This document shows positions 10,475 to 19,490 of a DNA stretch of 64,000 nt, one piece after another. The notes under the pieces were generated by a model. It was not told the origin of the DNA. It made no database searches and worked only from the letters and a program-made list of their open reading frames with translations. Location: assembly GCA_905221605.1 (NCBI GenBank), contig CAJNDS010002221.1, positions 83,501 through 147,500 of the forward strand, in the 5' to 3' direction. The number at the start of each line of letters is the position of its first letter. Position 1 is the stretch's first letter. The stretch is from Symbiodinium natans (Eukaryota; Sar; Dinophyceae; Suessiales; Symbiodiniaceae). Both the position numbers and the translations under genes were made by a program.

Positions 10475-10838
10475 TTTTTGTTCATATAAGACCCAAGAGG
10501 ATATGAATAATATTGGTTTTTATGAAGGTTCCAAGGGGAGTCTAGGAGAAGGTGAGGATGTTCTACACGAAGAGCTTCCCGGGCTTCCCAGTGGTCAACA
10601 CTGCTCGCCTAGGCATCGCAGAGGCCGCGGCGCTCATCCTCTCTCACTTGTATCATTTTCAAAGTTGGGGGTACCATTTTACATTTTTTTGAGGGTACTT
10701 AAACCCTATAGGGAATAAACATTGAAGTTTTTAAGATTATCCCAACCATGAACTAGGTATGGCAGGCAGGTGGAGTCTGAAACCCTCACACAGCTCGTTG
10801 ACCTGGTCTCCATGTTCACCCACAACACACAGATCTAG
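8794..10838 (+). CDS. PDRP1: PPDK/PEP-synthase regulatory protein (bifunctional kinase/pyrophosphorylase), gene span
   Basis: Exons at 8794-8851, 9118-9183, 9345-about 9458, 9663-9756, 9944-10045, 10233-10349, 10546-10649 and 10757-10838. The last five join in frame and match the DUF299 family in order: DDG..P and EADVVLVGPSRTGKTTL (P-loop), YLAKLGLRVANYPLVPGEEP, a TTDAKQLQSIRQQRMLRLGR block, IREELE, and FPVVNTARLGIAEAAALIL. In the known family this protein phosphorylates and dephosphorylates a threonine next to the catalytic histidine of PPDK or PEP synthase, switching it off and on. About 165 residues are certain of the family's usual 270; the three upstream exons are phase-compatible but less sure. 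Whether the target is PPDK or PEP synthase is not visible. Confidence 0.8.
9118..9183 (+). CDS. PPDK regulatory protein, candidate exon
   Basis: 66 nt, phase 0-0, after GTGCAG and before GTTAAA. Reads EAVQEVGTGQEEDVRQQAGL. Phase fits both neighbours; sequence match to the family is weak. Confidence 0.4.
9345..9458 (+). CDS. PPDK regulatory protein, candidate exon
   Basis: After TTGCGCAG the frame reads VALALTRDTPASIISKNAIA and continues with AEAKAFFE. It is in phase with the exon before it. The exact donor near 9445-9460 is unresolved, because no choice joins cleanly to the next exon by a perfect duplication. Confidence 0.45.
9480..9658. other. composite intron: TIR element plus telomere-like array
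   Basis: GGTACCCTATAT (9480) and ATATAGGGTACC (ending 9532) are perfect 12-bp inverted repeats around AT-rich DNA. A (CCCTAAA)n array of about 18 units (9535-9658) follows directly and leads to the acceptor CCAACAG. Confidence 0.7.
9663..9756 (+). CDS. PPDK regulatory protein, P-loop exon
   Basis: Carries KEKADDGLQPQLWHEADVV followed by LVGPSRTGKTTL, the nucleotide-binding P-loop typical of the family (usual form GVSRTSKTP). The exon ends on a complete codon before GCTA. Confidence 0.8.
9757..9943 (+). mobile_element. introner, family A (GC-AG intron)
   Basis: 187 bp bracketed by a 4-bp duplication GCTA; removing it gives TL-ASYLAKLG in frame. Contains TATCCCCTTTGGGAATG, a T-rich tract, TTGTTCATATAAAACCCAAAAG and TTTTTATGAAGGTTCT, all shared with the intron at 10350-10545. 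Confidence 0.75.
9944..10045 (+). CDS. PPDK regulatory protein, exon
   Basis: 34 codons, phase 0-0: ASYLAKLGLRVANYPLVPGE, then EPPSQLFQVDGKKL. The motif VANYPLVPG..PP is strongly conserved in the DUF299 family. Confidence 0.8.
10046..10232 (+). mobile_element. introner, family B
   Basis: About 187 bp between two TTG triplets. Internally it has three repeats of TTAAGGGTACTTAAACCCA, a TA microsatellite (10191-10207) and the end ATCCCAACCATGAATTAGG, which recurs at the end of the intron at 10650. The exact junction can slide by a few bases; the in-frame choice gives TG...AG. Confidence 0.65.
10233..10349 (+). CDS. PPDK regulatory protein, exon
   Basis: 39 codons, phase 0-0: LALLTTDAKQLQSIRQQRML, then RLGRSSSRYATMGVIREEL. 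It aligns with the family block LTIDPERL..IR..RL..LG....Y....I..EL. Confidence 0.8.
10350..10545 (+). mobile_element. introner, family A (GA-AG intron) with long poly-T
   Basis: 196 bp flanked by GGAG on both sides; removal gives REEL-EKVRM in frame with GA at the 5' end and AG at the 3' end. It shares ATCCCCCTTGGGAAT, TTGTTCATATAAGACCCAAG and TTTTTATGAAGGTTCCAAGG with the intron at 9757. A run of about 90 T (10377-10466) has expanded inside. Confidence 0.75.
10546..10649 (+). CDS. PPDK regulatory protein, exon
   Basis: Reads EKVRMFYTKSFPGFPVVNTA, then RLGIAEAAALILSH, matching the family's C-terminal pattern (W/FPVID.T..S.EE.A..I). Ends in phase 2 before GTAT. Confidence 0.8.
10650..10756 (+). 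mobile_element. introner, family B (GT-AG intron)
   Basis: 107 bp between two copies of GTAT. It shares GGGTACTTAAACCC, AGGGAATA and ATCCCAACCATGAACTAG with the intron at 10046-10232. Canonical GT-AG ends are created by the duplication itself. Confidence 0.75.
10757..10838 (+). CDS. PPDK regulatory protein, last exon
   Basis: Continues in phase as LYGRQVESETLTQLVDLVSM and FTHNTQI to a TAG at 10836-10838. A short C-terminal helix is usual after the last conserved motif, so this is a reasonable end. Confidence 0.65.
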
Positions 10839-11159
10839 GCCTTCCATCTCAGGCGTTTTAGCAGTTCCAATTTTCGCTGCTGCTTGCTGTGCTGCTACGA
10901 TGCAACTGCAACCAGCGGCCAATGCTAAAACAAGTGCCATTTTCGCGCTGATCTGTGGACGCCCTTAGCACGGAGAGGCTGCCAACTTGCAGGGGAAGTC
11001 AGTGGTAGCTGGCTCCAGGTGCACGCACCGCGTTGCCTTGGAGACTGGGGAGTCTTGTTCCAATTCCAGGCACCTTCAAACTTGGTGGGTGCCCAGTGCA
11101 TGAATTCATTTTCAACTTTTCCTTGCTTGCCGCTCCATTCCGTGCTACACACGATCGCG

Positions 11160-11498
11160 ACTCCCGCCAAGGGTGCAGTAGTCGTCGTCGTGGTAGTGGA
11201 AGTGGTAGTGGTGGTAGTAGTCGTAGTAGCAGGAGCAGTGGCCGTGGTAGTGGTACTCGTGGTGGTAGTAGGAAGATGTGTTGTGGTAGGGTGTGCTAAT
11301 AGTGGTAGAAGTAGCGGTAGTAATGGTAATGTTGGTGGTGGCGCGAATGGTAGTGGTAGTGGTAGCACTGGTAGCAGTGGCAATACTAGTAGTAGTGGTA
11401 GTAGTGGTGGTGGTGGTGGTGGTAGTCGTAGTGTTGGTAGTAGTGGTAGTTGTGGTAGCAGCAGTGGCAGTTGTCGTCGTCGTCGTCGCCGCCGCCGC

Positions 11499-11551
<53 letters not shown>

Positions 11552-11610
11552 CCGCCGCCGCAGCAGGAGGAGGAGGAGAAGGAGGAGGAGTAGTAGTAGG
11601 AGGAGTAGGT
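11160..11610. repeat. triplet microsatellite block
   Basis: GTA/GTG-type triplets grade into GTCGCC and GCC repeats, then AGG/AGT triplets. Long frames on both strands here are products of the triplet repeat, not genes. Confidence 0.9.
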
Positions 11611-11746
11611 ACTTGCACGATAGCCCCTCTGTGTTTGTCGACTCGTACGCTACTTGGAGCCATATGGAAAGGAGTGGCAACATGGCTTCCACAATCTTTT
11701 TTGATAACGGCATTCCAGTCTGGAGCCTTACTTGTTCCGTTCGCAG

Positions 11747-11864
11747 GGCGGTCCCAACAAGTCTGCCGGCGATGTTTTTGGGCAGCGCAAAGTGGGGGGG
11801 TTTGCAGCCCTGTTACCGCGACTTGCTCAGAGCAGCAATCCTGCTAAGCGCAACAAGTGGGAAG
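11747..11864 (+). CDS. exon of unknown gene
   Basis: 118 nt between TTCGCAG and GTCTTA. Reads GGPNKSAGDVFGQRKVGGFA, then ALLPRLAQSSNPAKRNKWE. Good codon pattern; the product is basic and polar. No family recognised. A CCCTAAA array (11905-12005) follows. Confidence 0.5.
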
Positions 11865-12025
11865 GTCTTAAACATACCATAACACCCAATCAACCCTACC
11901 TAATCCCTAAACCCTAAACCCTAAACCCTAAACCCTAAACCCTAAACCCTAAACCCTAAACCCTAAACCCTAAACCCTAAACCCTAAACCCTAAACCCTA
12001 AACCCGCTAGTCCCACCTGTTTCAG

Positions 12026-12115
12026 GAACCTGCTGCGATCTGCCCAGAGCCGGGAGAGTTCCTCAGGCGAGATCAGCTGGGGGGCTCCAAGGGTTTCATC
12101 TCGGGGGGGCCGGGA
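12026..12115 (+). CDS. candidate exon of unknown gene
   Basis: After CTGTTTCAG, before GTGTACAG. Two frames are open; the one reading NLLRSAQSRESSSGEISWGA has the better codon pattern, while the other fits the phase of the exon at 11747. Unresolved. Confidence 0.35.
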
Positions 12116-12337
12116 GTGTACAGGATGTTTACGTTTAGGGGCAAGGGTTTAGGGTTTAGGGTTTAGGGTTAGGGTTTAGGGTTTAGGGCGTTTAGGGCTT
12201 AGGGAGGTTTGTTGAAAGTCGTTGCTGTAGAGCCAAAGCCTGAGAGTTCGAGCTCCCGGCCGGGTGGGTCGACGCGACTGGATGCCGACCACCAGGGCCA
12301 CGCGGAAACTGCGGGCAGAAAAAGTCCGGGCTCTACT

Positions 12338-12475
12338 TGGGGTTTAGGGTTTAGGGTTTAGGGTTTAGGGTTTAGGGTTTAGGGTTTAGGGTTTAGGGTT
12401 TAGGGCTTAGGGCTTAGGGCTTAGAGCTTAGGGTTAAGGGTTAAGGGTTAAGGGTTTAGGGTTTAGGGTGCCCTT
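12338..12475 (+). repeat. interstitial telomere-like array (TTTAGGG)n
   Basis: About 19 units with CTTAGGG and TTAAGGG variants toward the 3' end. Confidence 0.95.
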
Positions 12476-12523
12476 TTGCACTTTCTGCCTTGGGGGGGGA
12501 GCGAGGGGTGAGGGGGTTCATGC

Positions 12524-12616
12524 AGCACTTTGCCGCGGCCAAGGTGGAGATGCAGAAGATCCGGCGGAGGCAGCGCAGATCCCCGAAGTCGCCAAGCTTG
12601 CACAGGAGCCACTTGA
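12524..12616 (+). CDS. candidate exon, basic
   Basis: After TTCATGCAG reads HFAAAKVEMQKIRRRQRRSP and on to an Arg/Ser-rich end before TTTAGGG units. Basic, possibly nucleic-acid binding; no family recognised. Confidence 0.35.
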   Translation, partial: STLPRPRWRCRRSGGGSADPRSRQACTGAT

Positions 12617-12749
12617 GGGTTCAGGGTTTTGGGTTTAGGGTTTAGGGTTTAGGGTTTAGGGTTTAGGGGTTTCTGGGTACCCTAGGCCCTAGACCCAAGC
12701 TAGACCACAGCGATGCCAGGGTCATGCCGCATTCTGCCCCAACTTGGAC

Positions 12750-12860
12750 CCTCAACCCTAAACCCTAAACCCTAAACCCTAAACCCTAAACCCTAAACCC
12801 TAAACCCTAAACCCTAAACCCTAAACCCTGAACCCTGAACCCTGAACCCTGAACCCTGAG
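12750..12860 (-). repeat. interstitial telomere-like array (CCCTAAA)n
   Basis: About 11 CCCTAAA units followed by four CCCTGAA units. Confidence 0.95.
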
Positions 12861-12869
12861 TCCCAAAGC

Positions 12870-14027
12870 CGAGTCCCAAAAGCCGGAAAAACGAAACCCC
12901 AAGCCCAAACCCGAGATCCCAAATTCCCGAGCCTTCGCCGCAAAAAAACTCGAACTCCCTAAGCCCTAAACATCAGAAAACTACCTAGCACTTGTTTTTT
13001 CGTGAGAGCAGGCTGCAGGCCGAACTATCATGACGCTTTGAGAGATCCCCCCCAAAATAGTAGGCCCTGACAGCCTTTGTGTTAGGGTTTTAGGTTCCCT
13101 TTTTAGCCCCTTTAACCCAAAAGGGTATCCTTTTATTCCTTATTCCTAGGCGACTCTTGGGGCCTTGCCGCAGACACTTTAATCAAAGCTTCCACGGCTG
13201 CTAGAGTGGTTCAATTGGGAAGCCGTCGGGACCTCTTTGTAGTTGCAAAAATGGTCTCAAGAAGGCTGCTACAGCATAGGCAGAAGATGGGATCACTCCT
13301 GAGAGGACTGCCCACCTGTCGCCTCAGCACTCGTCAAGCGGCCCCAGCCGGGTGAGCTGCGCGCGTGTGCGGTAAAAAGAGGGTTTAGGGTTTAGGGTTT
13401 AGGGTTTAGGGTTTAGGGTTACCTAGGCCGAAAGTTGTACCCACCGCAGAGCCGTAGGCACATATCCCGTCTGAAGGTCTCGGTAGTTGATGCACAAAGT
13501 GAGCATCAGAGATGTAGCGGTAGAGGGGCGACGAGGGGTTTTTAAGGGGAGGCAAAATCTAATGCCCAAAGAGCATCCACCCTGAACAAGCATAGGAGAC
13601 CCGAAAGCCTCACGTGCAATGCAGAAAGACTTCAGAAAAGGGGCCGCAGCGAGGGGGCCTCGGCTTGAACTCATGGTTTGCAACGTCGAACTCGGTGATG
13701 TTTGGCGAAAAAAGCGGGGTTCGCTAAGCCTTAAACCCCTAAACCCCAAATTCCTGTGGAAGCCTGAACTCTACATCTGCCGCCATGTCCAGAGGAACGG
13801 CTCGAGACCCTTCCTTTTCGCGTGCCGCTCGTGGCCTGCGAAATTTCTTGTACATGTCTCGCTGCGGAGCAGTGCGGCTCCGCGTGTCACGCCCGAGCCA
13901 GCTATTGGCAGGGCCTTTTGCAGCCTGAGGAGCGTTTTTAGGGGGGTCAGCGGGGTGTAGTTGAGAATTCTCGAACCTTCAGTCATGCTTGGCAAGCCTC
14001 GCAGTTGAGTTCATCTTCGTAAGCCCG

Positions 14028-14058
<31 letters not shown>

Positions 14059-15025
14059 AAACAAAAACAAAAAACAACAGCAAAAAGCCCTGAAACCCTA
14101 AGCTCCAAACCCCTAAACCTGGGTAGCTCCGACTTCCAGGCTTCCAGGCTGCAGAATCCTGTAGCAAGGGATGGCAAGGATGGCATGTCTCCTCCTTGCC
14201 TGGGCCTTGCCTGTCGCCCTTGCGGAAAGTCGGGGGCTTAGGGTCTCCTCGGCAGCCCCTCAGGTGTGGTTTGAGGGTTTAGGGATTGAGCCCAAAACCT
14301 TGGGATGGGGCTGGCTTCGGGTTTGGGATTGAGGGTTGATAGGGTGGAGGGGTACAGTTTCGGGTTGGTTGAGGGTTTGGGGTTTTAGGGTTCAGGTTGG
14401 GATGTTCCCCCTTTTACCGACAGTCCTTCATACGGACTATAATGGGGGGGGGGTACTGCAATCCCTATGAACAAGAACACGCCCAGAACCCAAGGCCTTG
14501 ACCAAACCTGAACCAAACCTGAAACCCCGAACCCTGAACCCGAAACCCTGAGCTCTAAGCCCTGTACCCCTTTTTCCACATCCCCATCAGGGCGGGAATC
14601 CCTCCAAAGACCATCAAGCCTCCTACACCTCCTAAACCACTTCCCAGACCTCAAGCCAAGAAGCCCCTTGCCCGAAGTCATAATTTCAAAGTCAAAACCC
14701 AAGCACGAAACTCCAAACCCCAAACTCTAAACCTTACACCCAAAACCCTCAACCCCACACCTCACACCGTAATCCCCATTAACTCCCCCCCCTCCCCCCA
14801 GCCCTAAGTTTTGGCGGCGCCCAACCCTCAAGTTCACCTCCCTCCCGCAGCATTACCTCCTAGGTGGGCTTTGGGGTTTAGGGTTGAAGGTTTAGGGTTT
14901 AGGGGCTACAGCAGGAGCCGAAGTCACTACACCGAGACTTGCTCCGAATGTAAGAAATCTCTGTTCCCTGAAACCTCAACCCTGAACCCTAAACCTTTAA
15001 CCCGAAACTCGACACTCTAAACCCC
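12870..15025. other. mostly non-coding stretch with weak candidates
   Basis: 13184-13354 (+) is open and reads ARVVQLGSRRDLFVVAKMVS before a basic tail and a stop; it could be an exon. 13423-13750 (-) is open and contains LTLCINYRDL, faintly like a Ty3-type reverse transcriptase, but broken. 14028-14060 is a C-run/A-run. The element at 13090-13155 (GGTTCCCTTTTTAGCCCC..) recurs at 47560-47620. Short TTTAGGG runs lie at 13383-13420 and 14875-14902. Confidence 0.4.
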
Positions 15026-15027
15026 CT

Positions 15028-15175
15028 AGCCCTAAACCCTAAACCCTAAACCCTAAACCCTAAACCCTAAACCCTAAACCCTAAACCCCAAACCCTAAAC
15101 CCTAGACCCTAAACCCTAAACCCTAAACCCTAAACCCTGAACCCTGAACCCCAAACCCTAAACCCGCAAACCCTA
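15028..15175 (-). repeat. interstitial telomere-like array (CCCTAAA)n
   Basis: About 20 units with a few CCCCAAA and CCCTGAA variants, directly upstream of the exon at 15196. Confidence 0.95.
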
Positions 15176-15195
15176 CTAGCGCCTACTGTGCCCAG

Positions 15196-15275
15196 GGATC
15201 TGGGATGAGTTCCGGGAGGACGTCAGCACGGCGCGGCAGAGCTTCCTCCTGCAGCAACGGGGAGGCCTCTTTAGG
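15196..15275 (+). CDS. exon of unknown gene
   Basis: Between TGCCCAG and GTGAGGG. Reads IWDEFREDVSTARQSFLLQQ, then RGGLFR. CCCTAAA array on its left, TTTAGGG array (15282-15390) on its right. The GGL..F end recalls the beta-helix exons further right, but membership in that gene is not shown. Confidence 0.5.
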
Positions 15276-16210
15276 GTGAGGGTTTAGGGTTTAGGGTTTA
15301 GGGTTTAGGGTTTAGGGTTTAGGGTTTAGGGTTTACGGTTTAGGGCTTAGGGCTTAGGATTCAGGGTTGAGGGCTTAGGTTTAGGGTTTAGGGGGCGGAC
15401 TCTCAACCCGAAAGGGCAAAACCTGAACCCTGAACCCCAAACCCTATAAACCATATACACCCCAAAAACCCTTTAAACACTATAAACCCGATACACCCTA
15501 TGAACCCTATATAAACGGTATCATAAACCCCCTATAAACCCTACAAACCCTACCCCAAAACCCGAAACCCTAAACCCCAAACCCTGTAATCCTGAAGGGT
15601 GTTGGGGGGTTACTATAGTATAACTATAAACGCACCATAAGGGAACACGATTGGCAAACCCTAAACCCTAAACCCTAAACCCTAAACCCTAAACCCTAAA
15701 CCCTAAACCCTAAACCCTAAACCCTAAACCCTAAACCCTAAACCCTAAACCCTAAACCGACCCCTTCTTCAGGGCTTGCAGCATCGGGGGTGGGGACTTT
15801 TTGGCGAAGCCTCGAAGTCCACGCTACACCCGGGACCCTGAACCCTGAACCCCCTGCGCTTTAGGGTTTAGGATTTAGGGTTTAGGGTTTAGGGTTTAGG
15901 GTTTAGGGCTTATGGCTTAGGGCTTAGGGTTCAGGGCAGCTAACCCTGAACCCTCAACCACAAACCCATAAGCCCTGACCCCTCGTTTTTTTTTGTTTAT
16001 GTTTCTTTCTTCATCCACTTGCAAAGGTCAGGCGCGCGACAGCTTTGGCAACCTCCAACGAAGCGGCCTCGCCAAGGATTGCTCTCTTCAAAAGTTTAGG
16101 GTTTAGGGTTTAGTTGGGTTTAGGTTTAGCGTCTAGGGCTTTAGGGTTCACCCTCATAGCATCCCGAAGCCCGAAAGCCCTTAAGCCATCGAGCCGGGCT
16201 CAGGGTGTAG

Positions 16211-16455
16211 AGGACCCTAAACCCTAAACCCTAAACCCTAAACCCTGAACCCTAAACCCTAAACCCTAAACCCTAAACCCTAAACCCTAAACCCTAAACC
16301 CTAAACCCTAAACCCTAAACCCTGAACCCTAAACCCTAAACCCTAAACCCTAGACCCTAAACCCTAAACCCTAAACCCCAAACCCTAAACCCTAAACCCT
16401 AAACCCTAAACCCTAAACCCCAAACCCTAAACCCTAAACCCTAAACCCTAAACCA
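16211..16455 (-). repeat. long telomere-like array (CCCTAAA)n
   Basis: About 35 units with rare CCCTGAA, CCCTAGA and CCCCAAA variants, ending in AACCAG, the acceptor of the next exon. Another array at 15657-15760 lies upstream. Confidence 0.95.
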
Positions 16456-16456
16456 G

Positions 16457-16539
16457 GAGAGCAAGGGCTCCGGGCGCCAACTGCCGGCCTGCGTGGGCGG
16501 GGTGCTGAACCTCTCCGGCACCTACGAGGCACCGCGAGG
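16457..16539 (+). CDS. candidate beta-helix-type exon
   Basis: After CCAG reads ESKGSGRQLPACVGGVLNLS, then GTYEAPR. The GGVLNLSGTY end is like the GG-x-hydrophobic pattern of the exons from 20.5 kb. TTTAGGG (16565-16625) follows. Donor unclear. Confidence 0.45.
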
Positions 16540-17159
16540 GCTTAGCTAGGTTCTGTTTTCTTCAAAGGTTTAGGGTTTAGGGTTTAGGGTTTAGGGTTTA
16601 GGGTTTAGGGTTTAGGGTTTAGGGGCAAAGGTTGGGGGTTTGGGGTGGGGGTTTGGGCTTAGGGTCTCTGCTCAAAGAGGTAGTTTAGGGTTTAGGATTT
16701 ATCTTAGAGAGGTTTCGATGTCTAAGAGTTCGAGTTGCCTAACATGCTGAGAACCCCAAACCTAAACCCTAAACTAAGTGAGGGGTCGCTTCCGTCGAGC
16801 GACAGACCCCGAACGCTCGGCCGAGCGCCCAAGCGAAAAGAGAAACGGAAAGGTGAGGGTTAAGCCTCACCGTCTGTCCTGGACAGGCCAACGGACATCG
16901 GCCTTTTTTACGACAACGTCAGTACTCGGCTAAGGGATGGCCGGCACCCAGACCACCTTTAGCGTAGCTAAAGTATAACCCCAAATCGTAACCCTTTGTC
17001 TCTGGAGGTGGTTCAGGGTTTTGGGTTCAGGGTTTGTCGGGCCCCCCCCCCGGGGGCCCTCTGGTCCCTGGTAGCTGGATTCCTGGACCAGGAGGCTGGC
17101 GAGGGGTCCAGGCAGGCTGGTTGCTCAATTTCGTGATTTTGGGGGCTTTTTCACGGATT

Positions 17160-17760
17160 TCCAGGCCCCGGGCCCGGGCCAAGGGCCCCCCGGGCCAAGG
17201 GCCCCCCGAACCAAGGGCCCCCCGCCCCCGGGCCAAGGGCCCCCGGCCAAGGGCCCCCGGGCCAAGGGCCCCCCCGCGCCAAGGGCCCCCCAAGGCCCCC
17301 CTGGCCAAGGGGTTCCGGGCCAAGGGCTCCCCTGGCCAAGGGCCTTCCGGGGCAAGGGCCCCGCCGGGCCAAGGGCCCCTCGGGCCAAGGGCCCCCCGCG
17401 GGTCTCCCGTTCCAAGGGTCCCCCGAAAAAACCCCCCGCGCAAAGGGCCCCCGGGACAAGGAAGGGCCCCTCGGGCCAAATGCCCCCGAACCAAGGGCCC
17501 CCCCACGGGCCAAGGGCCCCCCCGGCCAAGGGCCCCCGGCCAAGGGCCCCCCGACCCAAGGAGGGGCCCCCCGGGCCAAGGGGCCCCCCGCCGGGCCAAG
17601 GGCCCCCCGGCCAAGGGTCCTTTGAGCCAAGGGCCCCCCGCCCCCCGGGCCAAGGGCCCCCCGGACCAAGACCCCTGAGTCAAGGACCCCCAACACTACG
17701 CCCCCTTGGCCAAACCCCTTGCCGGACCAAGGGCCTAACCCTGCCAAGGGCCCCCCCCAA
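17160..17760. repeat. GC-rich minisatellite, unit about GGGCCAAGGGCCCCC
   Basis: About 40 degenerate copies of a 13-17 bp unit containing the palindrome GGGCCC. Long frames on both strands (Gly/Pro/Ala/Arg only) follow from the repeat and are not genes. Confidence 0.9.
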
Positions 17761-17799
17761 AAAGGGCAAGCCCCCAAGAGGCGCCAAGAGCCACCAAAA

Positions 17800-18600
17800 G
17801 CTTCAAAAGGCCCACTAAAAGAAGGGGGACCACAAGATTTGTCCGTGCCCACAATGAGAATATTGAAAACATTGTTTTTAGGCACCCCTGCCCGCATTTT
17901 AGTATTGAAATCGATGGCTCCCCCTAAATCGGGGACCTCTACGGGCCCACGTGCCGAAGGCCCGAAAAGGACCGAAACTACCCCGAACCCCAGCCTAAAC
18001 CCTGACACCGCAAAACCCTACGACGGCCTTCAAGCAAATAAGGGCCTCTGCGGGCCCTAACGTGCCGAATGCCCGAAAAGGGCCGAGGCTACCCCGAACC
18101 CCAGCTTAAACCCTAACACCGCAAAACCCTACGAAGGCCTGCAAGCAAATAAGGGCCTCTACGGGCCCTAACTTGCCGAAGGCCCGAAAAGGGCCGAGGC
18201 TACCCCGAACCCGAGCTTAAACCCTAGCGATTGAAAGACTCATTGGCGAAAAATTCATTAATAGGTTCCCTGACCTTTAAATGAATAAAGCCTCTACGGC
18301 CCCTGACACGCCGAAGGTCCGAACAAGGCCCCGAGAGACCCCAAAAGGCTTCAAAAGGCCCCCTAAAAGAAGGGGGACCCCAGGATGCCCGTACCCGCAA
18401 TGAAAAATGCGATTTTTTGGTAGTGAAATCGATGCTTAATTGAGGCCCTTAAAGAAGGGGAATCCAAAAGCAGACACAAAGGGTTTCCCTGACCTTCAAA
18501 TAAATAAGGGCCTCTACGGGCCCTGACACGCCGAAGGCCCGAAAAGGGCCGAGGCTACCCCCAACCCCAGCTTAAACCCTAACAGCGCAACTTTAAAAAC
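17800..18600. repeat. tandem repeat family, unit about 115 bp, plus a second motif
   Basis: AAGGGCCTCTACGGGCCCTA with following CCGAAGGCCCGAAAAGGGCC recurs near 17930, 18038, 18150, 18290 and 18505. A second motif (AAGAAGGGGGACC...TGAAATCGATG) occurs near 17820 and 18370 and resembles the sequence at 36068-36125. No exon seen. Confidence 0.75.
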
Positions 18601-18754
18601 ATCAAAGCAAGCATCAGAGCACAAGAAAGTAAATTCCATAAACCCTAAACCCTAATAGAGTATAGTTTGGGTGGCCGGGGTGGGTTGACGGGCAACGCGA
18701 GCGCGCGGCCCGGGGTGTTTCACACCCGAGCGCGCGCCCTCCCCTGACACACCC

Positions 18755-18925
18755 TAAACCCCTAAAACCCTAACCCTAAACCCTAAACCCTAAACCCTAA
18801 ACCCTAAACCCTAAACCCTAAACCCTAAACCCTAAACCCTAAACCCTAAACCCTAAACCCTAAACCCTAAACCCTAAACCCTAAACCCTAAACCCCTAAG
18901 CCCTAAACCCTAAACCCTAAACCCA
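18755..18925 (-). repeat. interstitial telomere-like array (CCCTAAA)n
   Basis: About 22 units, ending in AACCCAG just before the exon at 18930. Confidence 0.95.
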
Positions 18926-18929
18926 GTAG

Positions 18930-19019
18930 TCCATGCCCAACCCGGAGATCTGGAATGAGACGGTCCTCCCGGGCTGCGACGTCGTCGCACACAGCAGGGG
19001 AGCCCAGGACTCTGCAGGG
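18930..19019 (+). CDS. exon of unknown gene
   Basis: Reads SMPNPEIWNETVLPGCDVVA, then HSRGAQDSAG; acceptor is probably the AG at 18928-18929 because the earlier one puts a TAG in frame. It ends close to a family D element. It may be the same gene as the exon at 15196 (both have a W-containing acidic start). Confidence 0.45.
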
Positions 19020-19024
19020 TTTTG

Positions 19025-19107
19025 TCTACTCTTTGCTTAAGAACCCCCAAAACAGACAAAAAAGCAATCCCATGTAATCCCTATATTGCCCTAATAAGGA
19101 AGAATGT

Positions 19108-19140
<33 letters not shown>

Positions 19141-19188
19141 CTTTGGGGGGGGGGCAGGGCTCTTAAACAAATAGTAGTTTTTGAGGGC
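19025..19188. mobile_element. family D inverted-repeat element
   Basis: CTACTCTTTGCTTAAGAACC at the left pairs with the right end GGCTCTTAAACAAATAGTAG. It includes a TA microsatellite (19108-19135) and a G-run. It directly follows the exon at 18930. Confidence 0.6.
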
Positions 19189-19259
19189 TTCCAGACCTTG
19201 AACCCAGACCTGACACTCTAAACCCTGAACCTTGAGCCCCTTGAGCCCAAAGCCCTAAA

Positions 19260-19490
19260 TCCTAAACTCGAAGCCCCAAACCCCAAAACCCCAAAACCCC
19301 TAAACCCCTAAACCCCAAAACCCCAAAACCCCAAAACCCCAAAACCCCTAAACCCCTAAACCCCTAAACCCCTAAACCCCTAAACCCCTAAACCCCTAAA
19401 CCCCTAAACCCTAAACCCCTGAGCCCGAAGCCCTGAACCCCAAACCCGAAACCCCTAAACCCGAAACCCCTAAACCCTAGACCCTGAGCC
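19260..19490 (-). repeat. variant array of 8-bp units (CCCCTAAA and CCCCAAAA)
   Basis: Blocks of CCCCAAAA (19290-19345) and CCCCTAAA (19345-19405) with one extra C relative to the telomere unit. Confidence 0.9.

Noticed and set aside
10737-10940. Minus-strand ORF with signal-peptide-like start (MALVLALAAGCSCIVAA)
   Set aside because: It overlaps the last exon of the PPDK regulatory gene, whose plus reading is fixed by phase and intron duplication. A genuine antisense gene cannot be fully excluded.
10925-11882. ORFs rich in Leu, Arg, Val, Ser or Thr over the triplet repeat
   Set aside because: All frames on both strands stay open because of the triplet microsatellite; only the island at 11747-11864 looks like an exon.
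13423-13750. Ty3-type reverse transcriptase remnant on the minus strand
   Set aside because: Only one short word (LTLCINYRDL) fits; surrounding residues do not follow the family well enough to annotate.
13984-14186. Minus-strand ORFs with FFLGGGGGG
   Set aside because: Created by the C-run/A-run at 14028-14060.
17027-18008. Long Gly/Pro-rich ORFs on both strands
   Set aside because: They are produced by the GC-rich minisatellite; no frame is better than another and there are no domains.
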